Shown here: in pieces, positions 42,694 through 51,358 of the stretch
Layout of the letters: every line of letters starts with the position of its first letter
How positions within the stretch are numbered: position 1 is the stretch's first letter
Assembly (NCBI GenBank): GCA_934486825.1
Contig: CAKSQF010000009.1
Location: 1 to 64,000, forward strand
Direction: 5' to 3'
Length of the DNA stretch: 64,000 nucleotides
Source: an uncultured Eubacteriales bacterium
Lineage (GTDB): Bacteria > Bacillota > Clostridia > Oscillospirales > CAG-272
The notes under the pieces: generated by a model
Told to the model about the DNA's origin: nothing
The model's database searches: none
What the model saw: only the letters and a program-made list of their open reading frames with translations
Made by a program: the position numbers and the translations under genes

Positions 42694-42703
42694 CCGCTTC
42701 CGT

Positions 42704-43849
42704 TCACATTCCGCCCATACCCTGATCCATGTCCTGCAGGACATCCTCCAGGGTATAGCCTTCTTCCATACAGACGAAGCCGAGACCTTCCACAAATTCG
42801 CCGTCATTGTTTTCGGCTATTGATTCGCCATAGCCATCGTAATCGAAAAACTCGTCAATTTCATAAGGCAAGGAACAATCCAGCTTGTTTTCCAGCCACC
42901 ATGCGCCGAGGTTGTTTGTGTCCCGCACACCCGGAGCATACTCGAAAAGCTCCAACGATTCCGCAATCCGGCACACTTCGCAGGAGGTGTCGGCATTTGC
43001 ATACAGCACGGCTGCCGTGAATTTGTCCAGATCCCGGTCAGGTATTTTTGCGGCAGCATGGCATACCTCGTTGAATGCCTCCAAGCCTTCATCGTTCAGA
43101 ATGTGATCCATCACTTCGGAGAGCGGCTTCCCGAATCGGCTGCAGCTCATTTGAATGTGGCAGTCGTCGAGGCTGTCTGCTCCTAAGCGTTCCAATGCAA
43201 ATTCGATAGAGGATTGCTCACACGGAGGATAGACAAATTCCGTTCTTCCTCCGTGACAGATTGCCACACTGGATTCCTCGGGACCGCCACAGAGGTATTC
43301 GGGGAAGGTAATGCCGTTGTAGACTTCTTCCCAAGGCACTTCATCGTTGATGAACATCAGTCCGTAATCGGTCCAGATGCCGCGCTTGCTGCTTAGTAGG
43401 GCGCGACCTTCTTCGGCTCGTTTTGGATCGCGGTATTCCTCGTTAGAACAGCACCCGCCGTGGATATCCATGTAGTGCTCAACTCCTACCGTCTGCATAT
43501 CCGAGATGTTCTGAATCAGTGTAATCCTGCCGAGGTTGAAGGTGTAGTTGATCAGCTGTTTGAGGTTCCGTGTATCAAAGCGGGATGCCGCCGCAAGCAG
43601 TTTTCCCATCTCGGTTCCGTCAAAGCTGTCCATCCGTTTGGCAAGGTAGTTCAGCTCATGGATATTGGCGTAAGTGCCTTCCATGGATTTCAGCCCCTTG
43701 GGACCAATGAGGTTATTGATGAAAACCGTAGCTTTGTGTCCGATCTCGTTCTGTTCCGTCAGTCGCATGATCTCATCGTCGGAGCATGGAAATGATACGG
43801 TTTCAATATGGTTGCCGCCTGTCAAAAGGGTTGCTTTGATCTGTGTCAT
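42704..43849 (-). CDS. Antirestriction protein ArdA-like
   Basis: 381 acidic residues. NIHELNYLAKRMDSF near residue 62 is the ArdA helix motif, and EIDEFFDYDGYGESIAENNDGEFVEGLGFV near the end matches the ArdA C-terminal signature. ArdA proteins mimic DNA and block type I restriction enzymes when DNA enters a new host. The middle third with many cysteines (MDIHGGCCSNEEY, VCRIAESLELF) is an extension. It begins directly after the stop of the upstream gene. With the orphan methylase it forms an anti-restriction kit. Confidence 0.72.
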   Translation of the reverse strand: MTQIKATLLTGGNHIETVSFPCSDDEIMRLTEQNEIGHKATVFINNLIGPKGLKSMEGTYANIHELNYLAKRMDSFDGTEMGKLLAAASRFDTRNLKQLINYTFNLGRITLIQNISDMQTVGVEHYMDIHGGCCSNEEYRDPKRAEEGRALLSSKRGIWTDYGLMFINDEVPWEEVYNGITFPEYLCGGPEESSVAICHGGRTEFVYPPCEQSSIEFALERLGADSLDDCHIQMSCSRFGKPLSEVMDHILNDEGLEAFNEVCHAAAKIPDRDLDKFTAAVLYANADTSCEVCRIAESLELFEYAPGVRDTNNLGAWWLENKLDCSLPYEIDEFFDYDGYGESIAENNDGEFVEGLGFVCMEEGYTLEDVLQDMDQGMGGM

Positions 43850-44710
43850 TTACATTCCTCCCATCGTCATGCCGTGCGTATGCGGCATTTCACTGAATTC
43901 ATCCGAATTGCGGACAAAGTAGTTATCACCACTGTTCCAGAAGTGGACATTCATAATGCCGTCAGGGATTCTGATATCCTGCTGTTCGGCTCCTTCGCCA
44001 AGCCCATCCGAATTCTGACCGGTGATGAATTCCTTGAGTTCCGCTTCTTCGTCTTCTGTCAGCGGCTCTGTCAGTGTTGCACGCACTCTGCCGAAGAGGA
44101 CTCCGTCAAAGCTCTCAAAATCCCATTTCAGCGACTTGATTTTTGCGACCGCCGAATTGCTCCCGTCAAAGTATTCCGCCATGTCGGTGTCGTCACTTGC
44201 GGTGTAGGCATCAAACATGGCTTTGATCTCATCGGCATAATTATCTGCAAATCTGCCGTCAAGCTCGCAGTCGGAATCGTAGTCAAGGTCACCGTACTCG
44301 TTGTATTCATAGACTGTGACCGTCAGAGAAAAATAGTAATCCTCGGTCACATATTTCGGTTGAAAGTCCATGACCTTGTGGCAGAGAGAAGAAAGACTGT
44401 CCGGGGGGTTCTGTGACAGCTCCGCCTTCAGTTTTTCCTTCTGCGTTTGAGGCAGCTCCCGATAGAGATCGAGCGCTGTGTTGACGCTGCCGAGGCTGTC
44501 TTTGGGAGTAACCAATGCCGTGAGTTCATTTTCAAAGTCACTCTCGCCAAATAGCTTCACTTTGATATAATCTTCTTCCTCGTCCGAGCAGGGGATGATG
44601 TATGCCGGAGTTCTGACACCGATCCGGCTCAAAGAGCCTGCAAGCTCCATTCGGGAGCTCGGCAGTTCAAGGACGGCGGTCTGATCGTTTCTTGTGATGA
44701 TTGCTTTCAT
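43850..44710 (-). CDS. Hypothetical acidic mobile-element protein
   Basis: 286 residues, strongly acidic, no recognised domain. It begins KAIITRNDQTAVLELPSSRMELAGSLSRIG and ends HTHGMTMGGM, where the final codons carry the GGGAGG site of the ArdA gene. The acid content and tight coupling to ArdA make another DNA-mimic or antirestriction role possible, but that is a guess. ATG at 44710 has AAAGGA; the longer frame to 44926 covers a different small gene. Confidence 0.6.
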   Translation of the reverse strand: MKAIITRNDQTAVLELPSSRMELAGSLSRIGVRTPAYIIPCSDEEEDYIKVKLFGESDFENELTALVTPKDSLGSVNTALDLYRELPQTQKEKLKAELSQNPPDSLSSLCHKVMDFQPKYVTEDYYFSLTVTVYEYNEYGDLDYDSDCELDGRFADNYADEIKAMFDAYTASDDTDMAEYFDGSNSAVAKIKSLKWDFESFDGVLFGRVRATLTEPLTEDEEAELKEFITGQNSDGLGEGAEQQDIRIPDGIMNVHFWNSGDNYFVRNSDEFSEMPHTHGMTMGGM

Positions 44711-44888
44711 GTTCGTTTTTTCCTTTCGTATAGAATTCATAGATTTCTTTATCGTTTTCATTGAGGACGGGGGAGCGCGTGCGAACCTTATCTTCCAGGC
44801 AGCAGCACCGGACGGCACGGCATTTCCTGCGTCGGAAGTACAGGCAGTAGCGGCAGTCGCAATCTTCTTTTTTATAAATGTAACCGAT
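44667..44888 (-). CDS. Small Cys-rich protein with no standard start codon
   Basis: About 73 residues: KKEDCDCRYCLYFRRRKC and RCCCLEDKV give a dense cysteine cluster like small zinc-ribbon proteins known from Clostridial elements, followed by a charged tail. AAAGGAGG is well placed, but the codons after it are TTC-GTC-ATC-GGT-TAC-ATT, so translation would need ATC at 44888 or ATT. The region may have lost its ATG. It overlaps the next gene by 44 bases. Confidence 0.4.
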   Translation of the reverse strand: MGYIYKKEDCDCRYCLYFRRRKCRAVRCCCLEDKVRTRSPVLNENDKEIYEFYTKGKNEHESNHHKKRSDRRP

Positions 44889-44941
44889 GACGAACCTCCT
44901 TTCAGGCAGACACAAATATTTAACAAATAAAAATACGAAAA

Positions 44942-44982
44942 AAGGGCAGAAGGTGCGTAAAATCATCGCACTTTCTGCCCTT
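44942..44982 (-). terminator. Intrinsic terminator at the element edge
   Basis: AAGGGCAGAAGGTGCG pairs with CGCACTTTCTGCCCTT; the U-tract is on the minus strand. No minus-strand gene lies directly before it, so it may end a transcript from the tRNA side. Confidence 0.75.
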
Positions 44983-45051
44983 AAAATGGGTACTGCGCTT
45001 TCGCCGCAGGCGAAAGCTGTTCAACATCCTGCAGGGAGCCGTTTTTTTGAA

Positions 45052-45173
45052 ATGATATCTTTTTTTCTGCACTCTGTATCCGCAAACCCCATGGTTGCGA
45101 AAAAGCGAGAAAACGCGAGAAAAACCCCCGAAATCGTGAGATTTCGGGGGTTCGAAGCCATGATATCTTTTTT
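45052..45173. repeat. 14-base direct repeat beside tRNA-Gln
   Basis: ATGATATCTTTTTT occurs at 45052-45065 and again at 45160-45173, flanking the terminator of the tRNA. Meaning unknown; possibly a trace of an integration or duplication event. Confidence 0.4.
45123..45152 (-). terminator. Terminator behind tRNA-Gln
   Basis: AACCCCCGAAATC and GATTTCGGGGGTT around GTGA, with a U-tract on the minus strand. Confidence 0.8.
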
Positions 45174-45188
45174 GGCTTCACTATATGG

Positions 45189-45259
45189 CTGAGGATTAGG
45201 GATTCGAACCCCAACAAACAGAGTCAGAGTCTGTCGTGCTACCTTTACACAAATCCTCA
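45189..45259 (-). tRNA. tRNA-Gln (CUG)
   Basis: The minus strand folds into a cloverleaf of about 71 bases: acceptor TGAGGAT / ATCCTCA, anticodon stem ACAGA / TCTGT with loop CTCTGAC, giving anticodon CTG (45227-45225), and T-arm GGGGTTCGAATCCC. The CCA end is not encoded. It has its own consensus promoter and a terminator. Its 3' end faces the mobile element. Confidence 0.88.
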
Positions 45260-45282
45260 ACAATATCTTTTCAACGTTGCTT

Positions 45283-45311
45283 ATTATAGCACATTGGATA
45301 ACATTTGTCAA
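45283..45311 (-). promoter_or_regulatory. Sigma-A promoter of tRNA-Gln
   Basis: TTGACA (45311-45306), 17-base spacer, TATAAT (45288-45283). Confidence 0.85.
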
Positions 45312-45337
45312 TAGTTTTTTTCATTTTCCCGAAAAAA

Positions 45338-45376
45338 GTGTTTCGGACGCCGCTCTGTTCCCGACATCCGAAACAC
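45338..45376 (-). terminator. Terminator after the 103-residue hypothetical gene
   Basis: GTGTTTCGGA and TCCGAAACAC with a U-run on the minus strand. Confidence 0.7.
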
Positions 45377-45388
45377 AAAAAATATCTT

Positions 45389-45700
45389 TTACTTATTGAA
45401 CCTGTTCATAACATCAATGCCGAAGTCAAGCGCCTCAAAAAGTCCGTTTTTATTGAATTGCTTCAGAATTCTTTCGTGGGGTTTTTTCGTTACATCGGTA
45501 CTTACTACCTGACCGAGTATAGTGTCCGGAATTTCGGCTTTCACTGTGGGATCCTTGGTATTTACAGTCTTATTCGACAGAATCATCAAAAAAAGAACAG
45601 CTTTATTGGTCATACTTCCGTAACACAGGGTATTATTCTCTCTTACGAGCGGCTGACCTTTATATATAAGATATTTTCCGTTTACAGTCGTCACTATCAT
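45389..45700 (-). CDS. Conserved hypothetical protein
   Basis: 103 residues, no signal peptide, no known domain. NGKYLIYKGQPLVRENNTLCYGSMTNKAVLFLMILSNKTV forms a likely beta-rich front, and RILKQFNKNGLFEALDFGIDVMNRF a helical end. Similar short proteins occur in Clostridia. GAGGAGGG precedes the chosen ATG (45700), which is four codons inside the longest frame. It stands alone between tmcAL and the terminator. Confidence 0.6.
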   Translation of the reverse strand: MIVTTVNGKYLIYKGQPLVRENNTLCYGSMTNKAVLFLMILSNKTVNTKDPTVKAEIPDTILGQVVSTDVTKKPHERILKQFNKNGLFEALDFGIDVMNRFNK

Positions 45701-45777
45701 TTCCCTCCTCATTATTTGCTATATTTATATGATTATACATCATTTTTTTCTTTCAAATATGTATTTTATGTTAATTT

Positions 45778-46908
45778 TCACATCAAAAGCGGTTTTTTAT
45801 CAAACACATCACGATTTTCGCCCGAAACAAGCGCATAAACCGAATCGGCGACAAGCGAAAAATCATTGCTGTCGGAAATGTCATCGCTCGCTCTTGCGGT
45901 CGTTACCACCTCTATCTCCGAACATTCCGAGATCTGTCTCAGAAGCTTCCGCCCACATTCATTTGCCCCGAGAAGCCTTATCGACTTCGGTTCGGCATGC
46001 AATCTGTCGGGTGTAACTCCGAAAAACGAAAGAAATATTGCCCGTCTGATCCTTGCCCTTGTATATGTTTTATTTGCCGCACATTCCACAAGCGCACTTA
46101 CCGATGTCTGTCTCATTGATGCCTTTACCAGCTTACATGCAAGATCATAAGACATATCGGCAAAGACTGCAAGTCTTTGGGGGTCGGACAGGCGCAGAAA
46201 CGGCAACAATGTCTTTGAAAAATCATCGATTTGCACCGTTTTGTTTTCCGCGATCAACCCGGACATAACCTCCGGCAGAAGATCGGTTGTCGGTTCATTT
46301 TCCATGATTCTTTTTCTTGCCGCCGTTGCTCCGAATCCGCTTACTCGTTTTATTACAAGCGGCTTTATTTTCGATCCGCGCTTCTTCAGTGCGATGAGAT
46401 ACTCCACGGCAAGAATATCGTTTGAGCCGATCGGCAGATTATTACCCGTCAGTCTCTTATAGACGCGCTCACGTACAGCCGCATAAGACATTTTTCCGTA
46501 AAAATCGGAAAGGTCTTCCGAAAGTGCCTTTTCAAAAGCATCCGAGGATATAACATCGGCACATTCCGACAAAACCCCGGCGTCACCCGTTTCGCTTCCG
46601 AAGCAGAGGTAATCGACACAGCCGAGCCGATCAAACATTCCCACAGCACAGTCGGCAAAAATCTTTGCGGGGGCGCAGGAATAAGGAAACGGATATTCAA
46701 AAACCAGATCGACACCGCAGGAGAGTGCCGCCCTCGTCCGTAATTCCTTTGACAGAATCGCAGGTTCGCCGCGCTGAACATAGCTGCCCGACATAAGCGC
46801 AAGCTTCGTATTGTACCCTCCCCCGAGAAGCTCGTCCGCCTTACGGAGCTGTTCGGCATGGCCGTTATGAAAGGGATTATATTCACAGATTATACCGACG
46901 TTTGCCAT
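45778..46908 (-). CDS. tmcAL: tRNA(Met) cytidine acetate ligase TmcAL (YlbM)
   Basis: 376 residues. VGIICEYNPFHNGHAEQL near the N-terminus is the nucleotidyltransferase HxGH motif, SGSYVQRGEPAILSKELRTRAAL and CFGSETGD are TmcAL hallmarks. The enzyme activates acetate and attaches it to C34 of elongator tRNA(Met), giving ac4C. The longer frame to 47091 runs through the tRNA-Pro gene, so ATG 46908, 8 bases after AGGGG, is used. Confidence 0.9.
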   Translation of the reverse strand: MANVGIICEYNPFHNGHAEQLRKADELLGGGYNTKLALMSGSYVQRGEPAILSKELRTRAALSCGVDLVFEYPFPYSCAPAKIFADCAVGMFDRLGCVDYLCFGSETGDAGVLSECADVISSDAFEKALSEDLSDFYGKMSYAAVRERVYKRLTGNNLPIGSNDILAVEYLIALKKRGSKIKPLVIKRVSGFGATAARKRIMENEPTTDLLPEVMSGLIAENKTVQIDDFSKTLLPFLRLSDPQRLAVFADMSYDLACKLVKASMRQTSVSALVECAANKTYTRARIRRAIFLSFFGVTPDRLHAEPKSIRLLGANECGRKLLRQISECSEIEVVTTARASDDISDSNDFSLVADSVYALVSGENRDVFDKKPLLM

Positions 46909-46954
46909 CTTCATCACCCCTGTTCTTCGGACAAAAAATTTTATACATTCACGA

Positions 46955-46982
46955 AAAAAGGCACGCCGAAGCGTGCCTTTTT
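46955..46982 (-). terminator. Terminator behind tRNA-Pro
   Basis: AAAAAGGCACGC-cgaa-GCGTGCCTTTTT, between tRNA-Pro and tmcAL. Confidence 0.8.
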
Positions 46983-47020
46983 CACGAAAGCGTCTTTTCG
47001 GGCTTTCGCCGCAGAAAATC

Positions 47021-47097
47021 TGGTCGGAGTGGCGCGATTCGAACGCGCGGCCTCTTGGACCCGAACCAAGCACTCTACCAAGCTGAGCCACACCCCG
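47021..47097 (-). tRNA. tRNA-Pro (CGG)
   Basis: 77-base cloverleaf on the minus strand: acceptor CGGGGTG / CACTCCG, anticodon stem CTTGG / CCAAG with loop TTCGGGT (anticodon CGG), T-arm GCGCGTTCGAATCGCGC, and an encoded CCA end. It has a consensus promoter upstream and a terminator downstream. Confidence 0.93.
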
Positions 47098-47112
47098 TTA
47101 CCGACGCCGCTT

Positions 47113-47141
47113 ATTATAGCACAAAAAAAACGCATTGTCAA
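47113..47141 (-). promoter_or_regulatory. Sigma-A promoter of tRNA-Pro
   Basis: TTGACA (47141-47136), 17-base spacer, TATAAT (47118-47113). Confidence 0.85.
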
Positions 47142-47268
47142 GTTTTTTTACAAACTTTTTTGCAATCTCCCGAAAAAGGTTGGCAAAAACGAAAAAAGCG
47201 GTACGTCCCCCGAAGATTTGATTTCTTTTATCGCTCCGGGGGACAGTTGACCCTCTGTTTACCGACAA

Positions 47269-48300
47269 TTATTTCAGTTCATCGACAAAATAGCCGCGCG
47301 TATACGCATGACTTCCGTCGTGACCTTTTACGGTCACCCTTATAAACGATCCGTTTGAATCGTTTTCATCAGACGCGGAGATTTCGATATAATCACTCAG
47401 ATCAATATCCGCCGAAATATCCGAACCTCCCACGGGAGCTTTTCTGATCCATGCGGCGCGACGCTCGGTTGTCACATACACTTCCCTTGCCTTGTGACAA
47501 TCGATGTGCAGTTTTCCGTCTTCAATATAGAGTGTCTCGATCTCCGGACCGGTAGAAGCGTAAAAGTCGCCCCTTTCAAGTGCCGCAAACACGCTGTCAT
47601 AATCAAGGCTTCCGGCTTTGACCATGATATATCCGCCGAATCTGTCATGCTCGTTATGCGAATCATCGGATGCTATCGGGAAAACCTGTTTACCGGCACG
47701 CAGGAAATCATCGATTACAATGATATCATCATCAAGCGGATATCCGCCTCTTACGCATCCCGTGTTATAACATTCGGCTCCCCAGAGTCCGTTAAGCCCG
47801 ATATAATCATTATAGGTCTGCTGTGACCAGCTGTGATGATTGTAGCAGACAATGAAGCCTCTTTCCTTTGCAAGTCTTATAAGTTCGTTCACGCCGTCTG
47901 TCGAATACACTCTCGGGGTTTCGAATACGGTATTTTCCTTTGTCAGGCAGCATCTCATTCTTGCGGGCCAGAAACATTTATCATTGAAAAGCGGCATTCT
48001 TGTTTCATCGGGATTTCTTGAATACAGATTCAGATGATATGTATGCTTGAATTCATATTTTCCGCTGTCTTTATCGTCAACCGATATTTCGTGTGATGTT
48101 ATCGGCAGGAAGTTATCGTCGCGAAGCTCGGGATGCGGAAGCATCAGCTCATGATCGGTAAAAGCGACTATGGAATATCCCATTTCCATATATGCTTTTT
48201 TCGTTTCCTCGGGTGTAAATTTCCCGTCAGAAACGGTCGTATGCATATGCATGTTCGCTTTGTAAAAATTTCCGTATTCGGGCAAAAGGTACTTTCTCAT
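47269..48300 (-). CDS. PHP domain phosphoesterase
   Basis: 343 residues. NMHMHTTVSDGKFTPEE (HxH near residues 17-19), FTDHELM and VCYNHHSWS provide the metal ligands of the PHP fold, and FPIASDDSHNEHDRFGG the last set. PHP proteins hydrolyse phosphate esters with two or three metals; the substrate here is unknown. The last third is beta-rich and may bind a ligand or carbohydrate. Monocistronic; an imperfect GTCCCCCG/CGGGGGAC inverted repeat at about 47204-47244 follows. Confidence 0.8.
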   Translation of the reverse strand: MRKYLLPEYGNFYKANMHMHTTVSDGKFTPEETKKAYMEMGYSIVAFTDHELMLPHPELRDDNFLPITSHEISVDDKDSGKYEFKHTYHLNLYSRNPDETRMPLFNDKCFWPARMRCCLTKENTVFETPRVYSTDGVNELIRLAKERGFIVCYNHHSWSQQTYNDYIGLNGLWGAECYNTGCVRGGYPLDDDIIVIDDFLRAGKQVFPIASDDSHNEHDRFGGYIMVKAGSLDYDSVFAALERGDFYASTGPEIETLYIEDGKLHIDCHKAREVYVTTERRAAWIRKAPVGGSDISADIDLSDYIEISASDENDSNGSFIRVTVKGHDGSHAYTRGYFVDELK

Positions 48301-48342
48301 GATCTGCTCCTTTTTATTGTTTATTTATGCATTGCCTATGCA

Positions 48343-49884
48343 TTATTCCCAATACTTTCTGTCAAGCGAGCGCAGCTGTATCGCTTCGGCTATATGCGAG
48401 GCTGTAATGATTTCGCTTCTGTCCAGATCGGCTATCGTCCTTGCCACACGCAGAACACGGTCATGTCCGCGAGCCGACAGTCCGAGCGTTTCGAAGGCTT
48501 CGCCGAGAAGTGCCTTTGCTTCGTCGTCCATTTTACAGTATTTCCGTATCATCGACGGGGTCATATCGCTGTTTGAGCGCACGCCGTCCTCTCCTTCAAG
48601 CCGTCCTGCCGCATATTCTCTTGCGGCATTTACGCGTTCGCGTATTGCCGACGACGGCTCCGGCACAACCTCCGAAGACATTTCGTCAAAGGATATCGGC
48701 GGCACCTCGATCTGGATATCTATACGATCAAGCAAAGGACCGCTTATTTTCGACATATATTTCTTTATATCAGCCGGTTTACAGGTACACCGCCTTGTCG
48801 GATGTCCGAAATTACCGCATTTACACGGATTCATTGCGCACACAAGCATGATATGACACGGAAATCTGCATCTGCCCGCCGCGCGTGTTATTGTTATTTC
48901 TCCATCCTCAAGCGGCTGTCTGAGGGTCTCGGTGACCTGTTTATTGAATTCGGGAAGCTCGTCAAGAAAAAGAACCCCGTTATCGGCAAGCGATATCTCG
49001 CCCGGCATCGGTATCGCGCCGCCTCCGGCAAGAGATGCCGCCGACATTGTATGATGCGGCGATCTGAACGGGCGCCTTGTTACAAGCGCACTGTCTCCGT
49101 CAAGGATTCCGGCTATCGAATGTATCTTTGTCGTCTCTACCGCCTCTTCATAGGTCATTGCGGGAAGTATTGACGGTATACGCTTGGCAAGCATACTTTT
49201 TCCCGTCCCGGGAGGCCCTATCATAAGCACGTTATGACCGCCCGCGCATGCGATCTCAAGTGCACGCCGCACCTGCTCCTGCCCCTTCACATCGACGAAA
49301 TCGGGAAGCGAACGGTCATTTGTCATCGGAACAAAGGACGATTTATCATACTTCACAGGCTCAATCGTTATCACCGAGTTCAGACAGTCCACAAGCGTCT
49401 TAACGTCGCGAACCGGATAAACATCGACACCCTCGACAACGCTTGCTTCAAGCACATTGGCTTCGGGAACATATATTTTCTCAACTCCCGCCTCGGCGGC
49501 GGCAAGGCACATACAAAGCACACCTCTGACGCCTCTTATCTCTCCCGAAAGCGAAAGCTCGCCGATAAGACAGGTTTTGGACAGATCGACACTGCGGTCA
49601 AGTATTCCCGCCCCGTCAAGTATTCCGGTAAGTATGGGCAGATCAAGTGCCGAACCCGATTTTTTCAGATCGGCGGGAGCAAGATTCACTACTATCGCGC
49701 CCTCGGGGAAAGGTATCCCGCTGTTTTCGGCAGCCGCACGCACGCGTTCCTTTGCTTCCTTGACGGCATTATCGGGAAGTCCGACTATCTGAAAATCGGA
49801 CAGCTTATCAGCCACTTCACATTCAACCGTTACAGTATATCCGTCGACGCCCGAAAGTGACGCGCCGTAAAGTCTCGACAGCAT
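48343..49884 (-). CDS. ComM/YifB family Mg-chelatase-like AAA ATPase
   Basis: 513 residues: an N-terminal Lon-protease-like fold (VDGYTVTVECEVADKLSDFQIVGLPDNAVKEAKERVRAA), then the AAA module with Walker A GPPGTGKSM (about 218), Walker B VLFLDELPEF, and a CMNPCKCGNFGHPTRRCTC cysteine cluster, then the Mg-chelatase C-terminal domain. ComM helps branch migration during natural transformation; the wider family is poorly studied. Single gene, with no competence genes nearby. Confidence 0.92.
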   Translation of the reverse strand: MLSRLYGASLSGVDGYTVTVECEVADKLSDFQIVGLPDNAVKEAKERVRAAAENSGIPFPEGAIVVNLAPADLKKSGSALDLPILTGILDGAGILDRSVDLSKTCLIGELSLSGEIRGVRGVLCMCLAAAEAGVEKIYVPEANVLEASVVEGVDVYPVRDVKTLVDCLNSVITIEPVKYDKSSFVPMTNDRSLPDFVDVKGQEQVRRALEIACAGGHNVLMIGPPGTGKSMLAKRIPSILPAMTYEEAVETTKIHSIAGILDGDSALVTRRPFRSPHHTMSAASLAGGGAIPMPGEISLADNGVLFLDELPEFNKQVTETLRQPLEDGEITITRAAGRCRFPCHIMLVCAMNPCKCGNFGHPTRRCTCKPADIKKYMSKISGPLLDRIDIQIEVPPISFDEMSSEVVPEPSSAIRERVNAAREYAAGRLEGEDGVRSNSDMTPSMIRKYCKMDDEAKALLGEAFETLGLSARGHDRVLRVARTIADLDRSEIITASHIAEAIQLRSLDRKYWE

Positions 49885-49980
49885 TTATACTTCCTCCGAT
49901 AATATCTTTCATTTATGAAATCTGCCTTATTTTAGCATACTTTTTATGAAGTGTCAACACAATTTTCCCGAAAAACCGAA

Positions 49981-50020
49981 AATGCCGCAGAACCCATACA
50001 AAGGTTCTGCGGCATTTTTT
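49981..50020. terminator. Bidirectional intrinsic terminator behind pfkA
   Basis: AATGCCGCAGAACC and GGTTCTGCGGCATT, with T-runs on the plus side and A-runs before; ends the pfkA transcript on the minus strand. Confidence 0.8.
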
Positions 50021-50023
50021 ATT

Positions 50024-51106
50024 TTACTTTGATATAGTATTCGATATATCGTAAAGATCCTTAATTGCCTGAAGCTTTTTACGGCAGAAATCATTCATCT
50101 GCTCTCTCTGCTCAGCGGTATATCCGGCAAGAAGCTTTTCTTCGTCTTCCTTCTTATATCCCGCATACTTGCTCTTGAACAGCTTGTCAAGCTTCAGCGC
50201 ATAGCTTATTTCGGTAGTGCAGATCTTACCGTTGCGCTGGCACACAACGAGATCGGACTTACCGTCAAGAAGCAGTCTGACCGCCTCAACGCCCATCACC
50301 GAACCGAGCTCACGGTCAACAAGAGTAGGATTACCGCCTCTTACGACATGCGCAAGCCGTGCAAATCTGGATTCTATTCCGGTCTGCTCCTCTATACGCT
50401 TTGTCAGTCCCTCGGCGTATCCGACAAGTCCTTCCGAAACGACTATCAGGAAATTTCTCTTTCCGCCGGCACGTGACTCCTTCATCTTTGCAATAATATC
50501 CTCTTCCCTGAACGGAATCTCAACAAGGCAGGTTGCGGTTGCGCCGACAGCCATACCGACGTTCAGAGCTATATATCCCGCATTTCTTCCCATGACCTCT
50601 ATAACATCGCAGCGTGCATGCGATTCGCAGGTGTCTCTGAGCCGGTCGATCATTTCAACCGAGGTATTCATCGCGGTATCGTAACCGATAGTCGCCTCGG
50701 TCGCCGTTATATCGTTATCGATTGTTCCGGGAAGACCGATCGTCGGTATACCCCGCAGAGATATATCGGTAGCGCCGCGGAAGGTTCCGTCGCCGCCTAT
50801 TGCAACTATACCGTCGATTTTATATTTTTCGCAGTTTGCGATCGCCTTAGCCATTCCCTCTTCGGTTCTGAATTCGTCGCTCCGTGCGGAGTAAAGTATG
50901 GTTCCGCCCTGATGAATTATATTTGCAACATCATGTGTATTGAAGACCTTCATATTTCCTTCAATAAGTCCCTTGTAGCCTTCATAAATTCCGACTACCT
51001 CAACTCCGTTTGCGGCGGCATAGCGTGTAACCGCTCTGACTGTTGCGTTCATTCCGGGAGCATCCCCGCCCGATGTAAGCACGCCTATTCTTCTGAACTG
51101 TGGCAT
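50024..51106 (-). CDS. pfkA: ATP-dependent 6-phosphofructokinase
   Basis: 360 residues. IGVLTSGGDAPGMNATVRAV starts the fold, VAIGGDGTFRGA binds ATP, and GLPGTIDNDITATEATIGYDTA holds the catalytic TIDND. The Gly in GGDGT and in PGTIDND marks ATP as donor rather than pyrophosphate. It commits fructose-6-phosphate to glycolysis. It is about 40 residues longer than Bacillus PfkA, mainly at the helical C-terminus (YKKEDEEKLLAGYTAEQREQM). ATG 51106 follows AAGGAAGG. Confidence 0.93.
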   Translation of the reverse strand: MPQFRRIGVLTSGGDAPGMNATVRAVTRYAAANGVEVVGIYEGYKGLIEGNMKVFNTHDVANIIHQGGTILYSARSDEFRTEEGMAKAIANCEKYKIDGIVAIGGDGTFRGATDISLRGIPTIGLPGTIDNDITATEATIGYDTAMNTSVEMIDRLRDTCESHARCDVIEVMGRNAGYIALNVGMAVGATATCLVEIPFREEDIIAKMKESRAGGKRNFLIVVSEGLVGYAEGLTKRIEEQTGIESRFARLAHVVRGGNPTLVDRELGSVMGVEAVRLLLDGKSDLVVCQRNGKICTTEISYALKLDKLFKSKYAGYKKEDEEKLLAGYTAEQREQMNDFCRKKLQAIKDLYDISNTISK

Positions 51107-51303
51107 ATTAACTACCTTCCTTACATGCATAATTATAGTTCGTCTTTTTCATACGGTGCCATATTCCGCAATACCGTATACATATCTATGATAATACTTT
51201 TTTGTCAAAAAATCAATATCTAATTATTTGTTTTTTAAACTTTCGTCATTGTGCACATTTTTACATCAAAAGCTTGTCCTTTTTGCACAAAGAAAAACAC
51301 CAA

Positions 51304-51325
51304 GGGAGGGTGCAAACCCTCCCCT
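51304..51325 (-). terminator. Terminator of the small Cys/Gly-rich gene
   Basis: GGGAGGGT-gcaa-ACCCTCCC with a U-tract on the minus strand. Confidence 0.75.
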
Positions 51326-51358
51326 GACGTACAAGGCAAGCCTATTTTTCGGATCGGT

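Noticed and set aside
46909..47091. N-terminal extension of TmcAL to 47091
   Set aside because: The extra codons are the antisense-free reading of tRNA-Pro and its terminator, not protein.
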